This document shows positions 1 to 7,733 of a stretch of 7,969 nt of DNA, piece after piece (the stretch's first letter is position 1; every line of letters begins with the position of its first letter). Location of the stretch: positions 1 through 7,969 of the forward strand of contig JALUHL010000189.1 of NCBI GenBank assembly GCA_027053695.1, read 5' to 3'. The position numbers and the translations under genes were made by a program. This DNA comes from Ghiorsea sp. GTDB lineage: Bacteria > Pseudomonadota > Zetaproteobacteria > Mariprofundales > Mariprofundaceae. The notes under the pieces were generated by a model that was not told the origin of the DNA, made no database searches, and worked only from the letters and a program-made list of their open reading frames with translations.

Positions 1-1
1 T

Positions 2-76
2 GTTGCGCAAGTGATGGGTTTGCTTGAATCTGCGGGAATCAAACAGATTTCTTTGGTTACAGAGCCGCAGCGTTAA
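2..76 (+). CDS. tolR: TolR/ExbD family protein, C-terminal fragment (5' part outside window)
   Basis: An open frame enters from the left edge and gives 24 residues ending ...LLESAGIKQISLVTEPQR before TAA. This matches the C-terminal end of the periplasmic domain of TolR/ExbD proteins, where a helix with a hydrophobic-Leu-Leu-x-x-Ala-Gly-(Val/Ile)-Lys pattern is followed by a strand and a short polar tail. TolR is an inner-membrane partner of TolQ; the TolQR motor uses the proton gradient to energise TolA. The next gene, 16 nt downstream on the same strand, is tolA-like, which favours TolR over ExbD. The N-terminal membrane helix and its proton-path Asp are outside the window, so the call rests on the tail sequence plus context. 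Confidence 0.72.
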   Translation, partial: VAQVMGLLESAGIKQISLVTEPQR

Positions 77-92
77 CCAGATATAGCATACG

Positions 93-791
93 ATGTTTGC
101 CCAACGTGATTTTATTTCAGCCTTTGTATTGCATGTTGTGGTGCTTGCGATGTTGCTGATTCTTAATCAATGGCAAAATGCTAAGCCTCACATGCCAGAT
201 AGAGTGATGCAGGTGAAAATGGTGAGTTTACAAGAGCTTCAAGCCATGATGCACAAGCCTGCTGCTAAGGCAAAAGCCAAACCGAGAAAAACGATACCCG
301 CCAAACCTAAACCAGCACCGAAACCCAAATCACGACCCAAACCACAAGCTGTACTCAATCCCAAACCTGCAGTGAAAAAGAAAAAAGTTGTTGAAGAAGA
401 ATTGGATTACGACCCCTTTGCACCCATGGAAGCCAAGCCTAAGAAGCGAACCAAGAAAAAGGTGCAAAATGAGCAGGCGCTCCAAGAGATGATGAAAGCG
501 CAAATCACAGATGTGGAAATGAATAAGTATATTGCAGGTATGCAGCAGGCTGTGGAGCGGCAATGGAAAGTGCCTACGGAATTGATGGCGACATTGGATG
601 ACCCTTTGGTTGAACTTAAGCTTTTGCCAACGGGCGCTATCGCTTCGGTTCGTATTCTTGAATCTTCAGGCTCAAAGCAGCTTGATGCGACGCTGCTTCA
701 AGCGATTTATGCCGCTGCCCCCTTTGATATTCCAAGCCAGCAGTATGCTTTATTTCAAACGAATATGATTCGTTTTCATCCTTTGCGGTAA
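93..791 (+). CDS. tolA: TolA-like cell-envelope protein (Tol-Pal system)
   Basis: The 232-residue protein has TolA architecture: a short cytoplasmic start, one transmembrane helix (about residues 7-25), a long periplasmic linker rich in Lys, Pro and Ala (about 54-125), and a C-terminal domain (about 140-232). The C-terminal domain contains YIAGMQQAVERQW, LKLLPTGAIASVRILESSG, Ala-rich APFDIP and a final aromatic strand ending FHPLR, like the TolA domain III / TonB-C fold. TolA links the TolQR motor in the inner membrane to TolB-Pal at the outer membrane and helps outer-membrane constriction at division. It is much shorter than E. coli TolA (421 aa), and the linker is Pro-Lys-rich, TonB-like, rather than a long Ala-rich helix. 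The domain III cysteines of E. coli TolA are absent. The ATG has no strong Shine-Dalgarno and lies 16 nt after tolR, so translation may depend on the upstream gene. TonB is the alternative; the tail and TolR-like neighbour favour TolA. Confidence 0.8.
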   Translation: MFAQRDFISAFVLHVVVLAMLLILNQWQNAKPHMPDRVMQVKMVSLQELQAMMHKPAAKAKAKPRKTIPAKPKPAPKPKSRPKPQAVLNPKPAVKKKKVVEEELDYDPFAPMEAKPKKRTKKKVQNEQALQEMMKAQITDVEMNKYIAGMQQAVERQWKVPTELMATLDDPLVELKLLPTGAIASVRILESSGSKQLDATLLQAIYAAAPFDIPSQQYALFQTNMIRFHPLR

Positions 792-792
792 T

Positions 793-1248
793 TCAAGTTT
801 TTCGCGCAGCTAAAGCTTTGATGACATCATGTTTGCTGACCAATCCCTCAACATTATCACCGTTAATCACAGGCAAGTGATACACATGGGCATCGCTCAT
901 GATAGTTGCTAAATCATTGAGCGTGGTATCTGGAGAAACAGTTTTTAAATCGGTGCTCATCAGCTCTTGAGCCGTTAATGCTTCTAAGCGTTTGATTTCT
1001 TCTTCAAATTTATCTTCACCAAAGGGCACGACCATATCGAAAATAGCTATGGCGGTAGGGATATGAAAGTTGGCTTGCTGCTCAATCAAATCAGCTTCGG
1101 TAATCATGCCTTGCAAGCGTTGCTCCTCATCTAAAACCAGAAGGTAATCGATATGTTTATCGGTAAACTGTTGCATGATGGTTTGTATGGGTGTGTCCAA
1201 GCTGCAATGTTCAGGGTTGGTGTTCATCATATCTTTAGCGGTAAGCAT
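793..1248 (-). CDS. tandem CBS-domain protein
   Basis: The 151-residue soluble protein consists of two CBS domains. CBS1 (about residues 1-57) has AKDMM, the hydrophobic DYLLVLDE strand and GMITEADLI (47-55). CBS2 (about 90-151) has AQELMS, HVYHLPVIN and GLVSKHDVI (135-143). A linker with IPTAIAIFDMVVPFG and an acidic helix joins them. CBS pairs form Bateman modules that usually bind adenosine nucleotides and act as energy or ligand sensors; the ligand and partner here cannot be read from sequence. The frame is open upstream to 1314, overlapping addA, but I chose the ATG at 1248 because GAGGAG lies 6 nt before it (1255-1260) and the CBS homology starts right there. It lies 31 nt after the addA stop and is probably the last gene of the cluster. 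Its TGA is one base from the tolA stop on the other strand. Confidence 0.88.
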   Translation of the reverse strand: MLTAKDMMNTNPEHCSLDTPIQTIMQQFTDKHIDYLLVLDEEQRLQGMITEADLIEQQANFHIPTAIAIFDMVVPFGEDKFEEEIKRLEALTAQELMSTDLKTVSPDTTLNDLATIMSDAHVYHLPVINGDNVEGLVSKHDVIKALAARKT

Positions 1249-1254
1249 GATTGT

Positions 1255-1260
1255 CTCCTC
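1255..1260 (-). promoter_or_regulatory. ribosome binding site deciding the CBS-protein start
   Basis: On the minus strand GAGGAG stands 6 nt before the ATG at 1248-1246. It is the strongest Shine-Dalgarno match in the minus-strand cluster. It argues for the 151-residue product over the longer open frame that begins at 1314 inside the addA 3' end. Confidence 0.82.
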
Positions 1261-1279
1261 ATGGTTTGATTGATGCCGT

Positions 1280-4200
1280 CTATGATAACACTGATTCCCA
1301 TTCTCGCCAAGCATCCATCATAGGAAAATAAAGGGCTGCTTTGATGGTTCGTTCAGGCTCTAAGGCTTGTAAAACTTGAACGTAGTTAGGCAGTTGAGGC
1401 GTGTCTATGGTGTAGCGCTTTAATTCTTGGTCTAACCAAGCTTCAACATCATCTTCAAGGTGTGTGCCTGTTTTGTAATCGACAACCCACCGCACACCAT
1501 CAGCATCAACAAAGCTTCTATCCAACACCATATGCTTGCATACACCAGCGTCCTGATAGGTTAGCGCCCACTCATTATGTTGCTCGGCATGCAATTCATC
1601 TAAAATCCAACGCAGTCGGGTGCTGTTAAAGCAATCAGCCATACCTTTTTGACAACGGTATAAAGCTTTATCCAGATAAACAGAGCTGATGCCATGCTGT
1701 TGCAAGCTTTGGCGCATCAGTTGCGTCACTGCCGCATCATCAGGCTTTTGCCACTGCGACAAACCACGCTCAGCGATATATTGTAAGGCCGCATGCACAG
1801 CAATACCCACAGCCTTAGCTTGCGCTCCAGCCCAATTGAATTCAGGCTTTATATGTGCGCTTAATTGCTCATCAAAGTTTTGTTGGCTGGGAATAGGCGC
1901 ATAAGGGCTTGGTGCTTGAAAAGATGCACTAAGCCGTTGGGGCACTGTTTTCACTTGTTTGTCTTGTTGGATAGTATCGTAGCCTTCATGAATACGAATA
2001 TCCGCACCAAAACATTCGCCTTCATCTTGCCACAATAAGGCCAGTAACGATGCTGATGCTTGTTGGCTGCCGCGAACCTCACCAAACATGTGCAATTCTT
2101 GCTCTGCACGGGTGCATGCCACATAGAGCAGGCGCGCAACCTCTAATGCATCGCGTTGTTTTTCAAAATCACGAATCAAATCATACATGGCATCATGGCC
2201 ATGTTGAGGAAGCGGGGAGAGTAAAAACTGTTGCCCTTGATGGGTGCTGACTTCGGTTTGCACCAAAACCTCTTTGTCTTTGGCGCGTGGTGTTTTTCCT
2301 AAACCACATAGAATCACTGTATCCCACTGCAAACCTTTAGCGCCATGCATGGTTAAAAGTTCAACTTGGTCTGCATTGGGTTTACTTTCAGGCTTGCCAT
2401 AAAGCTTTTGTAAGCGTTGTTGTAGCAATGCCATATCCAGCTGCGCACCATCATCAAGGTTAGATAGTAAGTCGAAAAACACATCAGCATTGGTAAGCTG
2501 GGTTTTACTCAATGTCGCAGGTGCATATAAACGCAGCCAAACCGATTCAACTAACTTGCGCAGGGGAATGCGCCGCGTTGCACAAAGCGCTGGCTCTATA
2601 GCAGCAATAAAGGCATGGAGGCGCTGCTTTTCATCAGCATCGTTGCTGGCTTGTGCATAACCCTTGATGGCTTGCCATGCTGATAGGGGCTTGGCTTGAA
2701 AGATGTTCAATAAGCTCGTGGTGGATAACCCAAGCATAGGCGAGCGCAACACACTTGCCCATGCGATATGGTCAGCAGGGCGCAACAAAGCCGATGTGAG
2801 GCTTAAGAGGTCTATGATTTCAGTTTGTTGGTGTAGAGGAAGAATATCCAAGGCTCTAAAGGCAATATCTTGTTGTTGCAGGGTTTGCATCAATACTTTG
2901 AGATGACTTCGGCTGCGCGCCAATACGCCCACAGATTTACCCTGCGCTCTTTTTTCACGGATAATATCCATGATTAAATCAGCTTCTTGCTGCGCACTTT
3001 TCTCCGATAAAATGTTGAGTGTGACCAAGCCTTTATCTTGCTTAAAAGCATGGGACGGGGTGTAGGCAATAGCGCCTGAAAGCACATCGTCTTGCGCAGG
3101 TAAAATATGCGTAAAAGCTTGGTTGACCCAATCGATGATGCTGGGCGATGAGCGGAAATTCTGGCTAAGCTTTAATGCTGTGACAGGTGGAATATGTTGC
3201 GCAGGTGGTAGTGCATTTTTCGCAGCTTGCAAAAATAAACTTACCTCAGCTTTGCGGAATCGATAAATGGATTGCATGGGGTCGCCCACCACAAACAGCG
3301 TGCGCCCATCATCACCACTCCAGCCTGCGGTTAAGCGAGACAATAAATCAATTTGTAGAGTAGAGGTATCCTGAAACTCATCAATCAAAATATGTTGAAT
3401 TTGATGGTCTAAGCGCAGCAACGCCTCACTGGGTAGTATGCTGCCACTTTCATCATTTTGCCCCAAAGCTTGTTTGGCTCTGAGCATGATTTCTACAAAA
3501 TCGACCTGCTTGTGTTGTTCAAAGCTTTGCCAAAGTTGCCCTGCCAACATTTTAAGCGTTGTAAACATGGCTTGTAAGGTATGCCAACGGATATCATCGA
3601 ATTGGTGGGAATCAGGTAGCTTGCGCACTTGTTTGAGGTGTTCTGCAATTTGGCCATCACCCTCAAGGCTTGCCAATAAAGTAATCAAAGCTTCTTTAAA
3701 GGGTTTGGCTTCATCGCTTGCGCCAAAGCCTAAGCGAATATTGATACCTTTGGCTTTGCGCAGCTCGCCTTTGCCAGTGAGTAGTAGGTGGGTTATAGCA
3801 TTCCATAAGGATAGATGCTCAATATCAGCGCTGGGGAATTGATGATGATGGAGAAAGGGAGTAAATACATGCTCGTCTGAATCAGGGCCTGAGCATAACT
3901 GGCTGGCGGCAAAATGCCCCAAGCGCATGATTTCACTTTTTTGCTCGGGGCTAAAATGCTGTTCGGCTTGTTCTAAGGTATGATTGATGATGGTGGCAAG
4001 GCTTGCTTCCAAATGCTGGCGAAAGGATGGCATATCGGGCGAATATCTAAGCACATCAGGCAGCCATTGTTCACGCCGAGAAAGCATGGATGCCAAAAGG
4101 TTACGCAGCTTAGCTATCTTGCAATCTTGGTGCAGGATAAGTGTGTTGATGGCTTGGCTTAAAGCTTGGGGTGCTTGCTTTTGCTTGGAATAATCCAATA

Positions 4201-4666
4201 AATCATCCACGGCTTGTTGATAAATAGGCTCGGCAAAATCGGCTGTGGCGGGTGTTTGCCCAAAGCCTGATAATATGGGCAGTTGGCGAGCTAGGCCTGA
4301 GGCAAAGGCATCCAAGGTCATCATGCGTAAACGAGCAGGGTATTCAGTGAGCTTCCAATCCAGTTTCTCTGAGCGCTTTAAGGCTTGATGCGCTAGCTTC
4401 CATGTGGTCTTGGCGTGTGGCTCGTTTGGTTCAGCTTGTTTTGCAGCATGCAGGGCTTGAATCACCCGCTCACGCATTTCAGCAGCAGCTTTTCGTGTAA
4501 AGGTGAGGGCTAAAACTTCTTCAGGTTCATGCACTGTTGCCAGCAAAGCTAAAATACGCTGGATGAGTAGCTCTGTTTTACCTGAGCCTGCTGGCGCTTG
4601 CACCAAATACGAAGCTTTGGGATTGATGGCTTGGGCGCGTATGTTTGCGTCGGTAATCGGGCTCAT
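1280..4666 (-). CDS. addA: UvrD/RecB-type DNA helicase-nuclease, AddA-like
   Basis: The 1128-residue protein is an SF1A helicase with a C-terminal RecB-family nuclease. Visible helicase motifs in order: Walker A APAGSGKT (24-31); motif Ia LTFTRKAAAEM (54-64); Walker B DEFQD (429-433); motif III GDPMQSIYRFR (461-471); motif IV QNFRSS (about 500-510); motif V TMHGAKGLQWD (772-782); motif VI YVACTRA (848-854). The nuclease centre is complete: Asp1049 in LDRS, Asp1063-Tyr-Lys1065 in VDYKT, and Gln1091...Tyr1095 in QLPNY. With AddB, AddA resects double-strand breaks to a recombination hotspot and prepares ends for RecA. Length fits the family (about 1100-1250 aa). No addB is adjacent; the upstream gene is a fructosamine kinase, and the two overlap by ATGA, implying translational coupling. 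I see no good Shine-Dalgarno before the ATG, which fits coupling. RecB is less likely because of the overall sequence style and absence of recC/recD nearby. Confidence 0.9.
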   Translation of the reverse strand: MSPITDANIRAQAINPKASYLVQAPAGSGKTELLIQRILALLATVHEPEEVLALTFTRKAAAEMRERVIQALHAAKQAEPNEPHAKTTWKLAHQALKRSEKLDWKLTEYPARLRMMTLDAFASGLARQLPILSGFGQTPATADFAEPIYQQAVDDLLDYSKQKQAPQALSQAINTLILHQDCKIAKLRNLLASMLSRREQWLPDVLRYSPDMPSFRQHLEASLATIINHTLEQAEQHFSPEQKSEIMRLGHFAASQLCSGPDSDEHVFTPFLHHHQFPSADIEHLSLWNAITHLLLTGKGELRKAKGINIRLGFGASDEAKPFKEALITLLASLEGDGQIAEHLKQVRKLPDSHQFDDIRWHTLQAMFTTLKMLAGQLWQSFEQHKQVDFVEIMLRAKQALGQNDESGSILPSEALLRLDHQIQHILIDEFQDTSTLQIDLLSRLTAGWSGDDGRTLFVVGDPMQSIYRFRKAEVSLFLQAAKNALPPAQHIPPVTALKLSQNFRSSPSIIDWVNQAFTHILPAQDDVLSGAIAYTPSHAFKQDKGLVTLNILSEKSAQQEADLIMDIIREKRAQGKSVGVLARSRSHLKVLMQTLQQQDIAFRALDILPLHQQTEIIDLLSLTSALLRPADHIAWASVLRSPMLGLSTTSLLNIFQAKPLSAWQAIKGYAQASNDADEKQRLHAFIAAIEPALCATRRIPLRKLVESVWLRLYAPATLSKTQLTNADVFFDLLSNLDDGAQLDMALLQQRLQKLYGKPESKPNADQVELLTMHGAKGLQWDTVILCGLGKTPRAKDKEVLVQTEVSTHQGQQFLLSPLPQHGHDAMYDLIRDFEKQRDALEVARLLYVACTRAEQELHMFGEVRGSQQASASLLALLWQDEGECFGADIRIHEGYDTIQQDKQVKTVPQRLSASFQAPSPYAPIPSQQNFDEQLSAHIKPEFNWAGAQAKAVGIAVHAALQYIAERGLSQWQKPDDAAVTQLMRQSLQQHGISSVYLDKALYRCQKGMADCFNSTRLRWILDELHAEQHNEWALTYQDAGVCKHMVLDRSFVDADGVRWVVDYKTGTHLEDDVEAWLDQELKRYTIDTPQLPNYVQVLQALEPERTIKAALYFPMMDAWREWESVLS

Positions 4667-5571
4667 GAAGCTTGGCGAATCAATTGCTGCATCATGGATT
4701 TACTCTGCATGATATAGGCGCTGCCAAAGAGATTGGCATGATTAAGGATATGGTAGAGGTTATACAGGTTTTGACGTTGTTGATAACCATTTTCAAGCGG
4801 ATAAACATGGTTGTAAGCTGCATAAAATTCAGGCGAAAAGCCACCAAAAAGTGTGGTCATGGCGATATCACATTCTCTATCACCATAATATACCGCAGGG
4901 TCAAAGATAACGGGGTTGCCAATATCATCGCAAGCGGCATTACCGCCCCATAAATCGCCGTGTAATAAAGATGGGCTAGGCTGATGGCCGTAAAGCAAAG
5001 CAGGGATTAGCTCAAGCAGTTGCTCTGCTTCAGCTTCGATATGGGGATAAAAGCCATGTTGTTTGGCAAGTTTAAATTGTGTGTCTAGGCGTTGTTCTGC
5101 CCAAAATGTTATCCAGTCATTCATCCAAGCATTGGTTTGCAGGCTTTCACCAATCACATTATCAGAAGCAAAGCCAAATTGCTCTGCTGTTTGCTGGTGT
5201 AACATAGCTAGACCAGTGCCTAGGGCTGTTTGTGACTTACTGCTGTTGCGACCAAATGCAAGGTATTCCAAAATTAACCAACTGTATTCGTCATTGCTTC
5301 CGCATGTGTACACAGCAGGAATGCGCAAAGGATTGTCTGGGCTGATATGTTTGCCAAGCGCCTCTAAACCCAAAGCCTCAGCCTCCAGGGTATGTCGTTT
5401 GGTATGATGATTGGTTTTGATAAAGAAATGTTGATTGTTATCGCTTGTTGCATGCCATGCTTGATGGATGGAGCCGCCAGATACGGCTTGCCAAGCTTGA
5501 AGCTGGGTCGCTTGACCCATAGCTTGGCTTAGGCTGCGTTCAATATCAGCTGTTGCGGGAAACCTTGGCAT
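4663..5571 (-). CDS. fructosamine/ketosamine kinase family protein (YniA-like)
   Basis: The 302-residue protein matches the fructosamine-kinase (FN3K/FN3K-related) family across its length. The glycine-rich loop is GGSIHQAW (32-39), the nucleotide-binding Lys is probably K52 in FFIKTN with E65 as its partner, the catalytic loop is HGDLWGGN (204-211), and the metal-binding Asp is D224 in FDPAVYYGDRE. The family hallmark FGGF and the C-terminal YNLYHILNHANLFG follow. Such enzymes phosphorylate ketosamines (ribulosamine- or fructosamine-type adducts) on proteins or small amines, which destabilises the adduct and reverses glycation; the exact bacterial substrate is usually unproven. It acts in the cytosol. 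The ATG lies 26 nt inside the preceding DUF2062 gene, with a purine-rich GAAAAGAAG stretch before it; the next Met (18) would cut into the conserved N-terminal helix, so the upstream start is preferred. Its stop overlaps the addA start (ATGA). Confidence 0.9.
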   Translation of the reverse strand: MPRFPATADIERSLSQAMGQATQLQAWQAVSGGSIHQAWHATSDNNQHFFIKTNHHTKRHTLEAEALGLEALGKHISPDNPLRIPAVYTCGSNDEYSWLILEYLAFGRNSSKSQTALGTGLAMLHQQTAEQFGFASDNVIGESLQTNAWMNDWITFWAEQRLDTQFKLAKQHGFYPHIEAEAEQLLELIPALLYGHQPSPSLLHGDLWGGNAACDDIGNPVIFDPAVYYGDRECDIAMTTLFGGFSPEFYAAYNHVYPLENGYQQRQNLYNLYHILNHANLFGSAYIMQSKSMMQQLIRQAS

Positions 5572-6073
5572 GTTTTCTTCTTTTCCAAGCGCGCATCACA
5601 TGCCAGCGCCAAAAGATTTGAATTCCGAAATAACCAAGCATAGCGCTGGTGATGCCTGTGATAAGGCAGCCGAGCAAAAAAGGTTTCCAAATCAGAAGTG
5701 TACCGTTAACCAACCAGTCTATACTTAATTCCATTTCAAAGGGGACTTCGCCCACACCCATCACGATAGCTCCGATTTTGTAAGCCGCATAAAACATGGG
5801 CGGCATGGTGATAGGATTGGTTACCCAAACCAAAGCAATAGACATGGGAAGGTTGGCTCGGAAGATAATCGCACCACCTGCGGCTAAAACCATTTGGAAG
5901 GGCACAGGTACCCATGCGCAAAATAAACCAACCGCAAAAGCCCTAGCCACGGAATGACGGCTAAAATGCCATAATTCAGCAGCGTGCAACAATGAGCCAA
6001 AGATACTTAAATACTTGTTTTCTTTAATTTCTTTAGGGTCAGGCAAATATTTTTTGAGTAGTTTGCGTGGCAT
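5546..6073 (-). CDS. DUF2062 family membrane protein
   Basis: The 175-residue protein shows the DUF2062 pattern: a basic N-terminus (MPRKLLKKYL), HSVARAFAVGLFCAWVPVPFQM (40-61, with the Pro-x-Pro and Gln-Met typical of the family), FRANLP (71-76), and WVTNPITMPPMFYAAYKIG (83-101) with the conserved Asn-Pro and Pro-Pro turns. Hydrophobic segments at about 43-70, 77-106 and 124-155 indicate two to four membrane passes. The C-terminus is strongly basic (RWHVMRAWKRRKHAK), probably cytoplasmic. The molecular function of DUF2062 proteins is not established, so none is assigned. The ATG comes 7 nt after the metG stop with no clear Shine-Dalgarno, so it is probably translated by ribosomes leaving metG. 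Its end overlaps the start of the kinase gene by 26 nt. Confidence 0.88.
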   Translation of the reverse strand: MPRKLLKKYLPDPKEIKENKYLSIFGSLLHAAELWHFSRHSVARAFAVGLFCAWVPVPFQMVLAAGGAIIFRANLPMSIALVWVTNPITMPPMFYAAYKIGAIVMGVGEVPFEMELSIDWLVNGTLLIWKPFLLGCLITGITSAMLGYFGIQIFWRWHVMRAWKRRKHAKVSRNS

Positions 6074-6080
6074 GGACTAT

Positions 6081-7652
6081 TTATTCCATGCGCGGAAAAA
6101 CAGGGCTTGGTTTCTGGCATTGATGCCCAGCTTTGAGCAATCCCCAGCCTGCGATATCATGCAAACGCAAGGCTTCAATATCCACGTCTTCATCCATGAT
6201 TTGCGAGAGCATGTGTTGCATTTTCACAGGCATGACGGGTGAAAGTTGAACCGCAATCAAGCGCAATGCTTCCACCAAATGATAAAGCACAGTATCCAAG
6301 CGGGCATCATTACCTTCTTTGGCAAGCGTCCAAGGTGCATTTTCTGCCACATAGCGATTGCCATGGCGTACGACCTGACTGATACGTTCAATCGCCAAAT
6401 GAAAGGCTTGGTTATTCAAATGTTCGTTGACTTCACGTTGCATGGATTCAATATCGGCAATCAGCGCGCGGTCTTCAGTTTTCTCTTCAACTACAGCAGG
6501 TAATACCCCATCTCTATACTTTTGCAGCATAGACAATGAGCGGTTGAGCAAATTACCCACATCGTTGGCAAGTTCAGTGTTGTAGCGCGTTTTCAGGGCA
6601 TCATGGGAGAAGTCACCATCCAAACCAAAGGGGACTTCACGCAATAAGAAATAGCGCAAAGTATCGCTTTCGTATTGATCTAATAAATTAGCAGGGCGCA
6701 ATGCATTGCCCTTAGACTTACTCATTTTTTCGCCTTCGACTGTCCACCAGCCATGGGCAAACACACGTTTAGGCAATGGAAGCTCAGCTGCCATGAGCAT
6801 GGCAGGCCAATACACAGCATGAAAGCGCAAAATATCTTTACCAATCAAATGTACATCGGCAGGCCAGTATTTCATGTTTTCCGTATCTTCTGGAAAACCA
6901 AGGGCGGATAGATAATTGCTCAGTGCATCAATCCACACATAAATCACATGCCCTTCATCATCAGGCACAGGCACGCCCCATGAGAATGTGGTGCGCGAAA
7001 TGGATAAATCTCTTAAGCCGCCTTCAACAAAACGCAGCACTTCATTTTGACGCGAAGCAGGGGCAATGAAATCAGGGTTTTCTTTGATATGTGCAATGAT
7101 TCTATCTTGGTATTCACTAAGCTTGAAAAAGTAAGATTCTTCCTGAATTTTTTCAACGCTGCGTTTGCAATCGGGGCAAATTTCAGCCGCAAGGCAGTTT
7201 TCTTTTTCAGGGTGGGTTGCATCTTTGAGTTGGGTTTCTGTCCAATAGGTTTCGCAAGGCACGCAGTACCAATCTTCATAAAAATCCTTGTAAATCGCAC
7301 CATTGTCCAATAAGCGTTTCCACATGGCGTGAACACCTTTTTTATGCCTTTCGGAACTTGTCCGAATAAAGTCATCATGGCTGATGGATAGTTCAGGCCA
7401 TAGGGACTCATAGCGTTGCACCACCTTGTCTGCCAATTCAATGGGCGCAATATCGCGCGCTTCAGCCGCTTGCTGCACCTTTTGCCCATGCTCATCCACA
7501 CCCGTTAAAAAGAACACATCATCACCTGCCAAACGGTGTTGGCGCGCCAATACATCCGCAGCGATGGTGGTGTACATATGCCCCAAATGCGGCTCATCAT
7601 TCACATAATAAATGGGCGTGGTGACATAATAAGGCTTTTGGTCTTGAGGCAT
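6081..7652 (-). CDS. metG: methionine--tRNA ligase, short form
   Basis: The 523-residue class I aminoacyl-tRNA synthetase charges tRNA-Met and initiator tRNA with methionine in the cytosol. The N-terminal catalytic fold begins YYVTTPIYYVN and carries the HIGH-type motif as HLGH (22-25). A connective-peptide zinc knuckle is formed by C130/C133 and C159/C162. WIDALSNYL and the KMSKS loop (309-313) follow, then a helical anticodon-binding domain. The protein ends with the common FPR(I/M)E tail and lacks the C-terminal tRNA-binding (Trbp111-like) domain of E. coli MetG (677 aa), so this is the compact form. The start is fixed: an in-frame TAA lies two codons upstream of the ATG. A purine-rich AAAGGA lies about 12 nt before it, somewhat far. 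It is the first gene of the leftward cluster. Confidence 0.96.
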   Translation of the reverse strand: MPQDQKPYYVTTPIYYVNDEPHLGHMYTTIAADVLARQHRLAGDDVFFLTGVDEHGQKVQQAAEARDIAPIELADKVVQRYESLWPELSISHDDFIRTSSERHKKGVHAMWKRLLDNGAIYKDFYEDWYCVPCETYWTETQLKDATHPEKENCLAAEICPDCKRSVEKIQEESYFFKLSEYQDRIIAHIKENPDFIAPASRQNEVLRFVEGGLRDLSISRTTFSWGVPVPDDEGHVIYVWIDALSNYLSALGFPEDTENMKYWPADVHLIGKDILRFHAVYWPAMLMAAELPLPKRVFAHGWWTVEGEKMSKSKGNALRPANLLDQYESDTLRYFLLREVPFGLDGDFSHDALKTRYNTELANDVGNLLNRSLSMLQKYRDGVLPAVVEEKTEDRALIADIESMQREVNEHLNNQAFHLAIERISQVVRHGNRYVAENAPWTLAKEGNDARLDTVLYHLVEALRLIAVQLSPVMPVKMQHMLSQIMDEDVDIEALRLHDIAGWGLLKAGHQCQKPSPVFPRME

Positions 7653-7704
7653 GGTTTAAGGGTTTCCTTTATCTTGGGATGATACAATGCGCATCATAGC
7701 GATA

Positions 7705-7733
7705 TTTACAGCGAAAAACATAGCGTATTTCAA
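7705..7733 (-). promoter_or_regulatory. candidate sigma70-type promoter of the metG cluster
   Basis: On the minus strand TTGAAA (7733-7728) and TGTAAA (7710-7705) are separated by 17 nt, giving a predicted start near 7698 and a leader of about 45 nt before metG. The -10 match is only four of six. A second -10-like box, TATGAT (7698-7693), lies just downstream without a good -35 partner. The site lies in the 139-nt gap between divergent reading frames, where a promoter is expected, but the assignment is by eye. Confidence 0.4.

Noticed and set aside
785..830. Shared bidirectional terminator between tolA and the CBS gene
   Set aside because: Only a very short AGCTAAAGCT-type pairing is visible and it lies inside the CBS coding sequence; too weak to call.
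1249..1314. N-terminal extension of the CBS protein by 22 residues
   Set aside because: The extension overlaps the addA end, is not CBS-like, and a GAGGAG site selects the internal ATG at 1248.
3438..3842. 134-residue open frame on the plus strand
   Set aside because: It is antisense to the conserved addA coding sequence, Cys/Ser-rich in a way typical of antisense shadows, with no ribosome site.
1280..4666. Frameshift or inactivated nuclease in addA
   Set aside because: The frame is uninterrupted over 1128 codons, and every helicase motif and the nuclease residues are present.
7013..7501. 162-residue open frame on the minus strand
   Set aside because: It is a shifted frame inside metG, whose correct frame carries the zinc cysteines and signature motifs through this region; no family resemblance in the shifted product.
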